Below are positions 46,521 to 58,439 of a stretch of 64,000 nt of DNA, in pieces. The notes beneath the pieces are model-generated. The model ran no database searches. It had not been told where the DNA came from and worked only from the letters and a program-made list of their open reading frames with translations. The translations under genes were made by a program, and so were the position numbers. The stretch is from contig BJKQ01000011.1 of NCBI GenBank assembly GCA_006538405.1, forward strand, positions 80,001 through 144,000. Direction: 5' to 3'. This stretch comes from Hansfordia pulvinata (Eukaryota; Ascomycota; Sordariomycetes; Xylariales). How positions within the stretch are numbered: the stretch's first letter is position 1; each line of letters begins with the position of its first letter.

Positions 46521-48540
46521 GACGGCGGCAGTGTCTGGCGAGGTGAAGTCGGAATCAAGCGCGAGGTTGAGGCGGTGATGGAGGGAGCTCTCGAGCTTCA
46601 CCTGTCGATACCCTCTGAGTTCCAACGAGTGGGGCGACTCTTACGGAGAGCGATTGCTCGTACGACGATACGAGGTGAGTGGAAGGTTGAAGCTGCCAAG
46701 GCTGAAGGACGTAGGGCTAGGCCGGATCTGGGGTTCCATCGCCCCTCTCGTGCGAGGTACTTGGGATCTACTGCCACCCCAGCCCACCAACGGGCATGGC
46801 TACTTCCAGGTGCCTGAAGCGGTGGGAGTCGGGCGCCTGGGAGCGCGGAGAAGAGCCCGGCTATCTGCGGAGATTTGCGTCGGCCGCTGACAAGGCCCGG
46901 GGACTACGAGTCTCGCGGGACCTGATCCGCGTACTGACCAGGTAGAAGCTCTGCCCGTGCACCCGTCCACAACCGTGGTCTTTAAATAACCAGCGACGGT
47001 TAGACGCCGTTCTCGTCGGCAGCACCCAGCCCGCCTCTTTCGGGATGGTGGCCGAGAGGGGGGAGACAATGCGCGCGCAGAGTCGCAGGCAGACAGGCAG
47101 ACGAGCAGAGGCAGAGGCGATGGATGCGCCAGCACAATCGTCCCGAGCAGCCGCCTGCAGACTTCGGCATTCTGGCGACCGAAGGGGAAATGGACGCTGC
47201 GATGCGAAATGAGGTCAGGGCCATCACCGCAAATTCGCCATCATGTGCTTCTCTCCCAGTGTACTCTATGCGGCCATTTAACCGCAATAAGCGAGTCAGT
47301 TGCTTACTTAAAGTGGGTGACGACAGACATACTGCGCACTACGCACATTGCTTCACTCTGTGGCAATACTACATGCGCGTGTCCATTCTACCTGAATGTG
47401 TGATGCGATCCCAGATGGGGTGCGCATGACTTGACGTTGTCAGCCTTGACTTACACCAGAAGAGTACTTTGGCGCTACTTGCACATCACCCATGCTTCTT
47501 CCTAGTATTCATTATTACATTTGCGGGATACGATACCTCAGCCCATGTTTAGACCCTGTCTGAAGTACCGCAATCAATTCGGCCCCCTAACCCGCACGTC
47601 GCTACGTGTTCATGTTGCCCACAGCAAGTATCCCCACCGTACCCACGCACGCCTCCGCAGGACGCCGTCATCCTCCCCATCTTGGCTCGTCAACCTCTTC
47701 CCAATCCTCGCCTCCGACGTGCCCTCTCAGCCCAACCTTCGACTCGCCTTATCCCGCACTCGCCGCCGCCATTTCTCCCATCTGCTCATTCTGGAGCCCC
47801 GCGATAGCTTCCAGCTTGTCAGAGCACGCCGCCTGACCGCCCGTTCGGCGCCCGACACCGCCGCGCCCGCAGCGTCTAATTAGCCCTTGCCGTCATTCCA
47901 GCTCGGCTCCAGGGTTGCCGTTCCATTCCACCGCCGGCCAAGACAAAGCGCCCCGGGCCAAGACACAGCGACACCGCGTCCACCATTGCCTTTACGTACA
48001 AACACAACCACCGCCCGGGTTGACGCCATTAAGTGGTGGAGCCCGTCAGCTTCGTCTGCTACCGCCGCCTGTCTGCACGGCAAGGCGGCACACGACTCAG
48101 CCTCTTTCTCGGCCCAGCACCAACCACACCACCACATCACGTCTGCCCAATTTCGATATCCCTCTCTCTCTGTGTCCAACTCGCCAACTCGACCTCCTAC
48201 TCCATCACAAGACTGCATATTTACCCCGTTCCTCTCGCCCTCGCCCTGAGAGGTCACGGTCGAGACACAACCAGCAAGCAGCAAGCCGCCCGCCGCCGAC
48301 GTTAAGCGACCTGCGACTCGCGGCACCGCAATCGCCCGTCCGACACCGGCCGCGCCGTTTTTACAGTTCCTATCGCGACTCCAAGCCACCCCTCGAGGAT
48401 ACAGGCGATCGCCTTCCCCGCGTGTTATGCCCAATTACTCGACCATCTCCCATGGCCGTGCTTCTCCCTCGGCAAGCCACACACCCGGCGTCATGAATAG
48501 GTAGCCCTCACTCTGCCGCAGTGCATGCAACACCGCTGAC
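46521..48540. other. divergent intergenic region with a CT-rich leader
   Basis: About 2 kb between the divergent ro-10 and transporter genes. From 47570 to 48470 the plus strand is very rich in C and T and has several short ATG frames. This fits a long promoter and 5' leader with upstream ORFs for the transporter. No separate gene is supported. Confidence 0.5.
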
Positions 48541-50279
48541 ATGGCTCACAGCCACGGCCACAGGAGCCGCCGAGGCCGCGTCCACCAGAAGGACGCCGGC
48601 ATGGGCGGCCAGGCCACCACCCTGAGCAGCGTCGTCAACCTGCTCAACACCAGTACGCCCGCCTTCCAGCACGCCCCCGATGAACGCTGCACAAACTGAC
48701 CCCTCCCAGTTCTCGGCGCCGGCACCCTCGCCATGCCCTCGGCCCTTTCCCACTTTGGCGTCCTCTTCGGCACCATTGTCATCGTGTGGTCAGCCTTCAC
48801 CTCGGCTTTTGGTCTCTATCTCCAGTCCCGATGTGCCCGCTATCTCGATCGCGGCTCCGCCTCCTTCGGCGCCGTCTCCCAGATGACATGGCCCAACGCT
48901 GCCGTCATTTTCGAAGCCGCCATTGCCATCAAATGCTTCGGTGTTGCCGTCTCCTACCTCATCATCATTGGCGACCTCATGCCTGGCGTTGTCCAGGGGT
49001 TTGACTCGTCCGCCAGCGAGATACCCTACCTCATGAATCGCGATTTCTGGGTCACCGTCTTTATGCTGGTGGTCCTGCCTCTGGCCTTCCTGCGCCGCCT
49101 TGATTCGCTCAAGTACACCAGCTTGATCGCCCTCGTCGCCATTGGCTATCTGATCATCATTGTGGTCTACCACTTTGCCTCCGACTCGCTTGCACCCCGT
49201 GAGAACATCCGCTATCTCACCTGGGGCGGTCCTATTGAGGCACTGTCCTCGCTTCCCGTTGTGGTCTTTGCCTATACCTGCCACCAGAACATGTTTTCTG
49301 TGCTTAACGAGCTCCAAGACAACTCTCCGTCGAGGTATGTCGTGTATTGCGTGATGTCCGGGACCTTGTACTGACTTTGAGTTGCAGCGTCATGGGCGTC
49401 GTGTCCACGAGCATTGGTTCGGCGGCCAGCGTCTATGTTCTCGTGGCCATCACTGGTTACTTGACGTTCGGTAATGATATTTCAAGCAACATTGTCGGGC
49501 AGTGTACGTACTCTCTATCCGCGTGAGCACAAAGCGCAAGCGCAGAGCTAGTCAGAGCCGATGCTAACATGCCGCAAGATGCCCCCTCGGTGGCTTCCAC
49601 CATTGCCAAGGCTGCCATCGTCATCCTGGTCACTTTCAGCATTCCGCTTCAAGTTCATCCCTGCCGTGGATCCATTTACGCGGTCTTGAGTTGGCGACCG
49701 GCGCCGGTTTCACGCTTCCAAGGTCGCACTGGTTCGCCAGGGTCTCTGCTGCCCACGGCTCAAGCGCGTGGCGATCACGGGCCTGTGGACATGTCCGACC
49801 AGGTCTTCGCGTGGTTGACGTCAGTCATTCTGATCCTGGTCTACTTTGTGGCCCTGACTGTGTCGTCTCTTGAGAGCGTTCTAGCTGTGGTTGGCAGCAT
49901 TGGCAGCACGAGCATCAGCTTCATCCTGCCTGGGCTTTTCTACTGGAAAATCTCGCACCCCGACTCGGCACACCAACAGCGCTTAGCCAAGGAGGACGAC
50001 GATGCGACAGCGCCCCTAGCGTCCGGGTCAGAAGACGAAGATGGAGAGGGGCTCCTGGGCGCCAGCACCGGTAGCCTTCGAAGCATTGGCAGCGCTGCCA
50101 GCACACAGAGTCGGGGCGCACGCTCGTCATGGCGGCCGCGAATGAAATGGCGGTGGAACATGGAGCATCTGAGCGAGAAGCACCTGCGGCGAGCAGCGGG
50201 GGCTCTGGCCATCTATGGTTTTTGCGTCATGGTGGTGTGCCTGACGCTCATCATGGTTGGGGCTGCCTCCGGACACTAA
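48541..50279 (+). CDS. vacuolar amino-acid transporter, AVT (AAAP) family
   Basis: Four exons: 48541-48652, 48710-49334, 49388-49503 and 49579-50279, giving 517 residues with every phase matching. After a basic cytosolic N-terminus, the first helix carries SVVNLLNTILGAGTLAMPSA, the AAAP-family hallmark. Further helices include FGVAVSYLIIIGDLMPG, YTSLIALVAIGYLIIIVVYHF, SLPVVVFAYTCHQNMFSVLNEL and VLVAITGYLTFGNDI. Then come FSIPLQVHPCR and a hydrophilic acidic loop between the last helices. The pattern is closest to yeast AVT5/AVT6, which export amino acids from the vacuole; vacuolar location is inferred from family. Exon 4 uses an AAG acceptor. There is no frame break. Confidence 0.9.
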
Positions 50280-51288
50280 TATTTTGACCTACCAGCATTT
50301 TTCTCTTTGTCCTCATATCGAACATGAAGGGCCACGGAGCATTGACGAGCCAGCGATACAGGCGTCTACGAAGCGATCATTCTGCCCTATTTGATCATCT
50401 GCATGAGCATTGCAGTCTTATTTGCTTGAAGTGGCTGGACAGGCGCCCGCGGCAGATATTCAGGCCTATCCAGCTGGCGATGGGCGCCGTTCATGGGGGG
50501 TGTTTTTGAGGCGTCCAGGTTGGGAGAACAGGCGCATCAGGCTACTCAATCAGCAGCCGTGCAATTTTGGCATAAGATTTTTTAAAGACAATTCACATAG
50601 ACACAAACGATTGCATTGATTCGGCCCCGGTGTCGAGCCTATCCGTTTGTGAACGCCTTTGCCATCATGTCCAGGGTGTTTTATGCATGAGTGGTGGTTG
50701 ACTATGGGCACTTAGCTTGGCAGAAGCAGCTGTATTTTTCGCGGTTGATGGGACGCTGAATAGGGTCATGATATCCCCGGACCCGATACCTCTTGGAGAA
50801 AAGTTCTCGGATCGAAATTGGTCAGGAGGCGTTGGGATGGTCGTGGCTCAAAGGCGTGCTGCAGCGGGAGGTGGTGACGAAGCGACTGTATTATGTAAGC
50901 CGCGACAGCGTCGCAATGACCATCAATCACGTGCAGCCCCGGCATCCCAGCACCTTCTGACTTTACAACTCCCACTTCCCACCAAATTGACCCGAACTGC
51001 TCAATCGGCATCATTTCAGTTACTTTCCGCGCGCAGCCGGTTTGTTCTTCAGAGGCGACAGGCACCGTTTACGCCGACTACACCGAACCAAACGTCCCCT
51101 TGCCCACCACGTCCTCTGCGTGAGCACATCCAACCTTGCGACCAGTTCCGGAAATACAGCTCCTCCACGCGCCATTCATCATCCCCAAAACGGGAAAATA
51201 AATAAATAAATCAAACCCCCCAAAGATCAAAATAAGCACAAGACTGGAAGTTTTCTGTTCTACCACCACCACCACCACCACCACAGCA
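50280..51288. other. intergenic, no gene recognised
   Basis: About 1 kb, with a CT/AC-rich part from 50930 to 51130 and a CCA repeat (51262-51283) immediately before the next start codon. No gene is seen. Confidence 0.5.
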
Positions 51289-52223
51289 ATGCCAAACAGC
51301 TCGACGTCCTCCTCGGCCTCCTTGGTGGCGGCCGCGGGCCCCACCATCCCCCGGTCCCAGGCCCCGACCTGGCTGGCCTCCGCCGTGCTGCCCACACCAA
51401 CGTACGGCGCGGGCGGGACGGCGTCGATCTCGTACGCCGCGAGCGGGGTGGCCGCGCCGCCGGCGCTGATGCTCGCGCTGCTGCTGGACGCCCCCGGGTG
51501 GGGCAGGTGGAACCGATGGGTCCCGGGGTGCGAGGTGCGCGGGGCCGGAGGGGCCGGGGATGCGGCGGGTGTCGAGGTCGGGGCCGCCGGGGGCGGGCGA
51601 GATGAGGCAGGGGCGGAGGTGGAAGGAGAAGGAGAAGAGGAGGGGAGCTCGAAGAGAGCGGCGGAGCGCCGGGCGGGCGAGATGGAGGGCGAGGTGCGCG
51701 GCTGGCTGGGGCGGCTGAGGGAAGGGGGCGGGGAGACTGAGAGGGGGGAGGGGAGGGCGCGCGGCTCCTCCGCCTCGGGACGGAGTTCGAGCTCGAGGTG
51801 CACATGGCGGCGGCCCGCAGCGACCAGAAGGGCGGGGGAGGGCTGCTGGCCGGGCCGGCGGTCAACAGGAGCGAGATGGTCGTCAGCGCGCTCGAGGCGT
51901 TCGTGGAGCGCTGCCGGGACGGCGGCGGCGGCTACAGGGCCGGGCTGAGGGTCGCGTGGCGCTCGGCCGGGGACCCGTGGTACCTGCGCGCGGAGCGGGT
52001 GCAGGAGTTCCTGTCTGCGGGCGGCGGCGGCGACGGCGGCGACGAGGGATCCAGGACGGACTACCGCTGCTGGGAGACTTTCCACGGGCCCGTCACGTAC
52101 CTCGTGCGCGGCATGGTCGGCGCGTCGCTGCTTCGGGGGCTGGAGATGTGGCGGGATGGGCTTGTTGGGGAGGCCGAGGCGAGAGCCAAGGCAGAGGGGG
52201 CAGGGAAGGTGGTGAAGCCGTGA
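51289..52223 (+). CDS. SRPBCC/polyketide-cyclase-like domain protein (frame-broken)
   Basis: About 311 residues if one base is restored. The N-terminal frame contains LLLDAPGWGRWNRWVPGCEV, typical of the first strand-helix of fungal SRPBCC proteins. A Gly/Glu/Arg-rich insert of about 85 residues follows. The continuation is LRLGTEFELEVHM, then ALEAFVERCRDG, then DPWYLRAERVQEF, and finally YRCWETFHGPVTYLVRGMVG and a C-terminal helix. It lies in the next frame. The switch happens in the G-rich stretch 51724-51757 (runs of 3-6 G) and fits one missing G. SRPBCC domains bind hydrophobic ligands; no specific role is assigned. The start codon and the reality of the Gly-rich insert are uncertain. Confidence 0.6.
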
Positions 52224-53267
52224 TGAAAAGATGGCCAAGCTGCGATGTGAGCTATGAGGAGGAGAGGTCGAGGAAGTTGATGAGTGCGTGTGTCTGACAT
52301 AAGAGGAGCGGACCGGCTGGCTGGCTGGCTGGCTGGATGGATAAATGGACGAGGTAGTCATCTTCGAAGCCTCGCGTCTCGTCTGGTATAGTGTTTGATG
52401 TTGTTTACGGGCTGCTCCGACTCCTTGAACTTTGTTGCTTCATCCCGGAGCCCTCCCGAGCTCAGGCGCTGATGCTGTGTCTGTGATGCTTCTAGCTATC
52501 TTCACCTTTCGTGGGGCGATTTCCTACTTAAGACGGCCAATTCGCAGCTGCTGGCCGACTTCTTGTATCCTGGTCTGTAGGCCACATTGTTTCCAAGCCC
52601 ATTTAGCACCTTGTTTCAGAGTCTTGTCTCTCTCGGTGGGCTGTTATGACCTGAACAAAGGCCGTTCCTCTTTGAAAGTGCCTTCACAGACTCCTGGCAG
52701 TTCTTGATGGCATCCACATAATAATCAGTCATCGGCCAGTTATACAGGATGGTTTGTCATGGCTACCCATCATTTTGCCAGCTGTTATGCTGTTGGCTGT
52801 CTGGGAGTTTAGCAGGGAACAGCCTACAAAGGGATAGCTCAGATGGCAGCATCACGTCCAAACATTCAATAGCAGCTGTTAGCAAAGTCTGCACCCCGCA
52901 GCTAGTCCACCCTCTCCATGGTTCTGCTTTAGCACATGGTGAATGTTATCGCGCCATGATGGACAGGTGCAAGAATGGTTGCCGCCCTCGGCCCAGCAAC
53001 GCTGCTCAGTTAACTTCTGCCCAGCAACGCTCTTCGCCCTCTGCCTTTGTTACACACACCAACCTGACTCCTTAACTCAACGGTCATCCCCCCCCCCCCT
53101 TCTGGTGTTTTCATCCTCCTTTCCACCAACCTATCTGACCTCAACATCTCCTTCCAATTCTCGAAATTCTTCGTGTCTCTCTGCCCTCGAACTTTTCGCC
53201 GAATTCAACTCTCGACATTGTTTCTCTTGTCCCATCCTCACCCGTATGTACGCCGTTTCCGCCCAGG
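52224..53267. other. intergenic, no gene recognised
   Basis: About 1 kb. It includes a CTGG repeat (52313-52337), a C11 run near 53089 and a CT-rich leader-like segment (53100-53240) before the next ATG. No gene is seen. Confidence 0.5.
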
Positions 53268-56200
53268 ATGCCGCCATCTAGCGGCAGTAGGCCGCCATCT
53301 CCGGGCCGTCAACCGACAGCCAGCCAGTACGGGCCAGAGGTATTGACGCCTACCCCGTGGACTCTGCCCGCGCCGCCCCCTTCAGGGATGCCATTCTATC
53401 CTCCTCCCTCGCCTATGGCCAGCGCTTCGTTCCCAGGACCGCCGGCATACCCAGGAGCTTCAGCTCTCGTGAGCCCGTTCGCCATGAGTTCGCCCTACGG
53501 GCACCATTCGCTGTCTTTCCCGCCCCCATTCGTGGACCCCCGAGCCCTCTATCCGAGCTCGCCTGCGTACGACGCGCGCATGTTCTACCCGAGCAGCAGT
53601 CCGGCCTACGAGCCAGACTTTCGCCCGCGCCGTGGGTACCTGGAGCAGGTCAGCCCGGTCCCGCAGAGGAGGTGGAACGAACAGCCCTACACAAGAGAGC
53701 CGCAAGAGGCGCCGCACAGACGCCGCCAGACTTGGACACAGGAGAGTCCGACCCCGAGAAGGGAGTGGGGCGAGCAGCCGTCGCGATCCCGACGAGATTC
53801 GTACCAGCCAGACGCCGCTGTGCACAGAGAACAGGAGGAGACTTCGTCCAGACGTCGTCAGGCCTTGACCCAGGAGAGTCCCACTCCGAGAAGAAAGATA
53901 GACGAACAGCCGAAGAGAGCTCGTCGAGATTCGCCCCAGGCAAGATCCCCCCTGCATGAAGATGAGAAGCAGCCATCCAGACGTCGTCAAACCCTGACTC
54001 AGGCGAGTCTTGCTCTGAGGAGAGAAAAGGATGAACAGCCGAGGAGAGCGCGTCGAGACTCGCTGCAGCCAAGTCCTGCCCTTGACAGCGACCCAGAGGA
54101 GCAGCCATCCAAGCGCCGCCAATCCTTGTCCCGGTCCAGGTCTTCTTTGGCGAGAGAGAAAGATGAACAGCCACCCCCTCAGCGTCGTCAAGCGTCGTCC
54201 CAGCCCAAGCCTGTCCTGGAAGAAGAGAGAGACGAACAGCCAGAAAGACGCCGCCAATCCTCGATCCAGCAAGGTTCCACTCGCAAGAGAAAGTCGGAAA
54301 GAGAGGCAGTCGAAGACTTGGCCCAGCCCAGTCCCACCACCAAGCGAGACCGCCACCGAGAGCGCGTGGAAGTCGTGGAGGAAAGACGTCGCAAGCGGGA
54401 GGAGGACAGTCCGCCGGTGTCCCGGAAGAAGCAGAAGACCGCGGACCATCATCTCCAGCAGCAGCAGAATGCCGCGGGGGAATGCTTCGTCCAGAGCCAG
54501 CACCGCGGAGGCGAACCGGGCTACTACCACAAGGAGCCGTTCACCACCCCCAGAAACAGACGACGACGGCGGCGCCGGATGCCTTCTTCCAGAGAAACGG
54601 CCACTACGCAGTGCCACCACCACCACCACCGCCGCCGCCGCCGTCACTGCCGCCGCCTTCGCTCCCGCCGTGGCCGGCACCGCCCCTGTTCACGAGCCAG
54701 GACTTCCTCGAATCCTACCGGCGGGCCGAGTACGAGTGGGAGAACGGCCTGGGCCCGTACGCCGCGTTCGGGCCCCGGCCCTCGCCCAGACGCCTCGGGA
54801 CGGTGTCCCCCTACCTGCCGCTTGGCTTCGATGGCCTGCCCCGCACGCGGCCGATCCCCGGCTGTCGAGATCGATGGAGGAGGCGCCGAGATACCGCGAT
54901 TACGAGCATGAGCAGACGCCCCGGCTGTCAAGGTCGATGGAGGAGGTGCCGACTTCTTTTGAGCAGACTCGAGCTCCTCCTTTGGAGAGCGAGGCCCCGC
55001 GTCAGAGAGGTTCTAGACGGCCGAAATCGACCGAGGAGGTGCCAAAGCCTCCCGAGCACAAGCCGAGACTGTCCAAGCCGCTCGAGGAGGCGTCTGAGCC
55101 TTGTGAGGAGGCTCCAAGGGATATTGCCAAAGAAGGCGTGAGCCCGCGCCGTGTTGAGTCTAGAGTGCTCAAACCGACTGAAGAGTCTAGAGAGAAGGCA
55201 AAGTCCAAGGACGAGACGCCGAAATCTCGAGTGCAGCAGACGCAGAAGTTGGCCCTGAGAGAGCTCCAGGAAGAGCAGCAACCCGAGGCCGACGACGACC
55301 AGCAGAAGCAAAACCATGACCAGAGGCAGAGTCCCACGGGTGTCAACAAGAGCGCGGAGAAAAGGGAGTCCCAGATGAAGCGCTCCAGGCGCCCGCCCGA
55401 CCTGGACCTGGACCTGACCAAGCCCGAGCACGAGCCCGAGCGCGCCCCGGAGATTGTGCCCTACATCGACCTCACGCAGCCCGAACCGGGTCTTGATGTG
55501 ACCGAAGCGCCGCAGTCTGCCGAGCCTGCCTCCCATCTCGAGATCGGGCAGAGGACGGAACAGGAGGAAGACCAGCACCAGGACAACGACGACGAGTCTC
55601 CCCAGCCAGCGCCGGGGCTGAAGCTGAAGCTGCAGCCGGAAGGGAAGCCGCGCACCGTGTCGCTGTCGAGCAGCCGGGACGGCTTCGGGGACGTGCTGAC
55701 GCCGGCGCTGGTGCAGTCGCCGGACGACGAGGCGCGCGAGCAGCAGCTGCTGGACCGCCTGCTGGACCGCGAGCTGGGCGACGACCGGGGCCGGCTGCCC
55801 GAGGGCGTCGTCCGCGACGTCCTCTGGGGCACCACCGAGTCGCTGCGCGGGCGTGGGCGCGGCGACGGCGGCGGCGGCGCGGTTGCGGCGGCGGCGCGCA
55901 TCGCCAAGCCCAAGCACGAGGCCATGGCCGTCATCCTCGAGCACCTCTGCGTCGTGTGGGCGCGCCGTGCCGGGCGGATCGGGGTGAGTTTCGGCTGCTG
56001 TCTTGATTTCGTCTTCGTCTTGTCCTCCACTCTTACCCCTATTCGCCCCCCTATTCCCACCGGACAGCCAACCATCACGTCCCGCCATCTTTTTTTTTTC
56101 CGATTTCTCCCCAGCAGAACCAACTTGACTAACTATCCCACCTCTCCCCCTCAGGACCTCCTGTCCAGACTCAAGGACGAGCCCTCGGCCGATCTGCGCT

Positions 56201-56399
56201 GCCGCTACCTGGCGCACTCGCACCACCTGGTCCGCGGCACCATCGGCACCATCGACCGCATCTCGGCCGCCGAGCAGGCCCGCCGCACCCACGCCCTGCC
56301 TCCCCTGCCCACCTCGCCCTTCGACGTCCCGGCCCCCTACTTCCCGGGCCCCGACGCCCCGGGCATCGCCCCTCTGCCCTCGCCTTGGGAGCTGGTTGT

Positions 56400-56441
<42 letters not shown>

Positions 56442-58439
56442 AGACGAGAAGAATGAAGGCGAGAACGACAAAGGCGGGGACCCCAAGGGCAAGCCCGCGA
56501 ACAAGAACCGCACCTCCACCACCCGCGCCAGCCGAGGGAACCACCACCGCAGCAGCAGCGCCCACGTCCTCGCGCCCCGGGACAGCGAGCACATCGCCCG
56601 CCCCCGCAACGTGTTCGACCGCTACGAGCCCACGCTGGCGCTGCCGCCCCAGGCTCATCAGGGAGGCTCTCAGGGGGGACAGCAGAACGAGCCGCACCAC
56701 CAGCTGCCCGACAACGCCTTCGGCCTGCCCCGGGCGGCCGCCATGATGACGGCCAGCGACGTCCCGCGCGCCGAGGCCGCGGCCGAGGGCGAGGACGTCC
56801 TGGAGCTGCGCGGCCGGGTCGCCGTGGCCGCGGCCGCGGTGACGCGGGCGCTGCGCGGGGAGCGCGAGAGGCGCGTCCGCGAGGCGTGGGGCGCGCACTG
56901 GGAACGGGTCAAGCGGCAGCAGCAACAGCAGCAGCAGCAGAAACCGTCTGGCGGTGGTGGTGGTGGTGACGATGCTGCTGGCGAGAGCGGGAACACTGGC
57001 AGGGACTTTGAGAACGGCGGCGGCGGAGGCGGTGATGATCATGGTCATCGTCGTCACTCCTGGCGGCGCTTCCCCTCGGCGGCGGCCGAAAAGACAGGCC
57101 TCATGTTGTACGCCTGCCCCGACGAGGGCGGCGGCGGCGGCGGCGACGTCTGGGCGGACCTCGTGCGGCTCGACCGCGACCGGGAGCTCGAGAACGCCGT
57201 CGCGGAGAACATGGCGGCCAAGTACGGCGAGATGCGCCTGGGGGGCGTGAGGCGGAGGAGGATAAGAAGAAGAAGAAGGAGACACAGCAGGGAGGTGGAA
57301 AGGGCGAGACCGAGGCCAATACCGATGATGACGATGCCGCCTCGAGCGCCCAGGCTGCGTCCCCCTCTCCCTCTTCTCCCGTCCCCGCCGCCGCCTCGCT
57401 GTCGTCGGCTGCGCGCGCCGAGCAGACCATGGAGGAGCTGATGCGCCTGATACCCGGGCACGACGGCGCCATGATCGAGAGCACCACCACCACCACCACC
57501 ACCACCACCAGCGACAGTGGCAGCGCACTCGAGATGGACATGGACTTGGGTGTGGATGTGGATATGGACATGGACGCCGCCATCGACGGCGACAAGGACA
57601 CCAACCAAGGCCACAACGACACGCACATCGACACCAGATGCTACGACGCCGACGACGACGACAGCGTGGACGCCTTTAGCACCAGAGACGAGGGCGACAA
57701 CGGGAACCGCGACGGTGACGGCCAGGGCGGGGCCAGACGCTCTTCTTGTCCCTCGTCCACCAACCTCACCACCACCGCCACCTCGTCGTCGTCGTCGTCG
57801 CCCTCCTCCTCCTCCTTCTCATCTTCTTCTTCCCCGTCGCTGTCTCTGCTCCTGCAGCACGAGCGGCGGGAGCGCAGGGAGCGCCAGCGCCAGCGGCGCG
57901 CGGCCGAGGCGGCGGAGCGGGCGATGGCCGCGCGCCGGGCCGCGCTCGACGACGCCGCGGCCGTGCGCCTCCTGTGCGACGAGAGGCGGGACCTCGCCCT
58001 GTCTGCTTGCTCGGCTCCGGCGTCGTCTGGTTCTTCTGCTGCCTTGACCTCTTCCGCTCCTGCAGCAGCTGCCTCCGCCTCTGCGGCTGCGGCTGCGGAT
58101 CTGGCCGACGCCGGAGAAGAAGAGAACCTCGGAGATGCTGGTGGTCGCGACGAGAACGGGCAGGGTGTCGATGAGCATGACACCGCTACAAGCGTCGATG
58201 GTCAGAGCGCCGGCTCAGAGCCCGGTCTGGGCTTCCTCCGCTGCAATCACCAGGGGGCTGAGGGCCCTATTACCGTTACTATCGGCTTGTTGAGCGTCCC
58301 GAACGACGATGAGCCCCCGGCGGCTAGCAACGAGAGAGAAGCACTGGACCCGAGCGGAGACGCGCCTGCGCAGACAAAGAAGGAAGAAGAGGAGGAGGAG
58401 GAGGACTGGGTCGTGACCATGATCGACTACCCGGAATGA
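53268..58439 (+). CDS. giant low-complexity, repeat-containing protein, unrecognised
   Basis: A protein of roughly 1,660 residues spread over three frames on the plus strand, with one intron (55984-56154). The frame steps at 54547-54551 (C5), 54856-54859 (C4) and 57240-57245 (G6) each fit exactly one missing base. N-terminus: Pro/Ser/Tyr-rich (FYPPPSPM). Residues about 150-350 form a degenerate array around RRRQTLTQ, REKDEQP and RARRDS. A poly-Pro stretch follows, then a second array built on RLSRSMEEVP and PKSTEEVPKP. The only ordered-looking segment is AMAVILEHLCVVWARRAGRI joined to LLSRLKDEPSADLRCRYLAH, after the second array. The C-terminal third has Asp, Gln, Gly, Thr and Ser homopolymers, a basic-acidic helix and a C-terminal ITVTIGLL block. 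No family is recognised; it is probably an intrinsically disordered nuclear or scaffold protein, which is inference. Confidence 0.65.
53690..54290 (+). repeat. degenerate tandem repeat within the giant protein gene
   Basis: Successive units of about 120-135 bp encode RRRQ-x-x-TQ, SPTPRRE, DEQP-x-RARRDS and a variable spacer. At least five units can be followed, drifting from well matched to weakly matched toward the 3' side. Confidence 0.75.
56401..56441 (+). repeat. GAC trinucleotide repeat (poly-Asp coding)
   Basis: About 13-14 GAC units encoding poly-Asp in the C-terminal third of the giant protein. Confidence 0.93.
57482..57511 (+). repeat. ACC trinucleotide repeat (poly-Thr coding)
   Basis: Nine to ten ACC units, poly-Thr in the last frame segment of the giant protein gene. 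Confidence 0.92.

Noticed and set aside
54928..57528. 866-codon open frame on the minus strand
   Set aside because: It is antisense to the giant repeat protein gene. The residues are low-complexity (poly-Val, poly-Arg) mirror images of the sense repeats, with no family motif. The plus strand has a canonical intron and a coherent protein.
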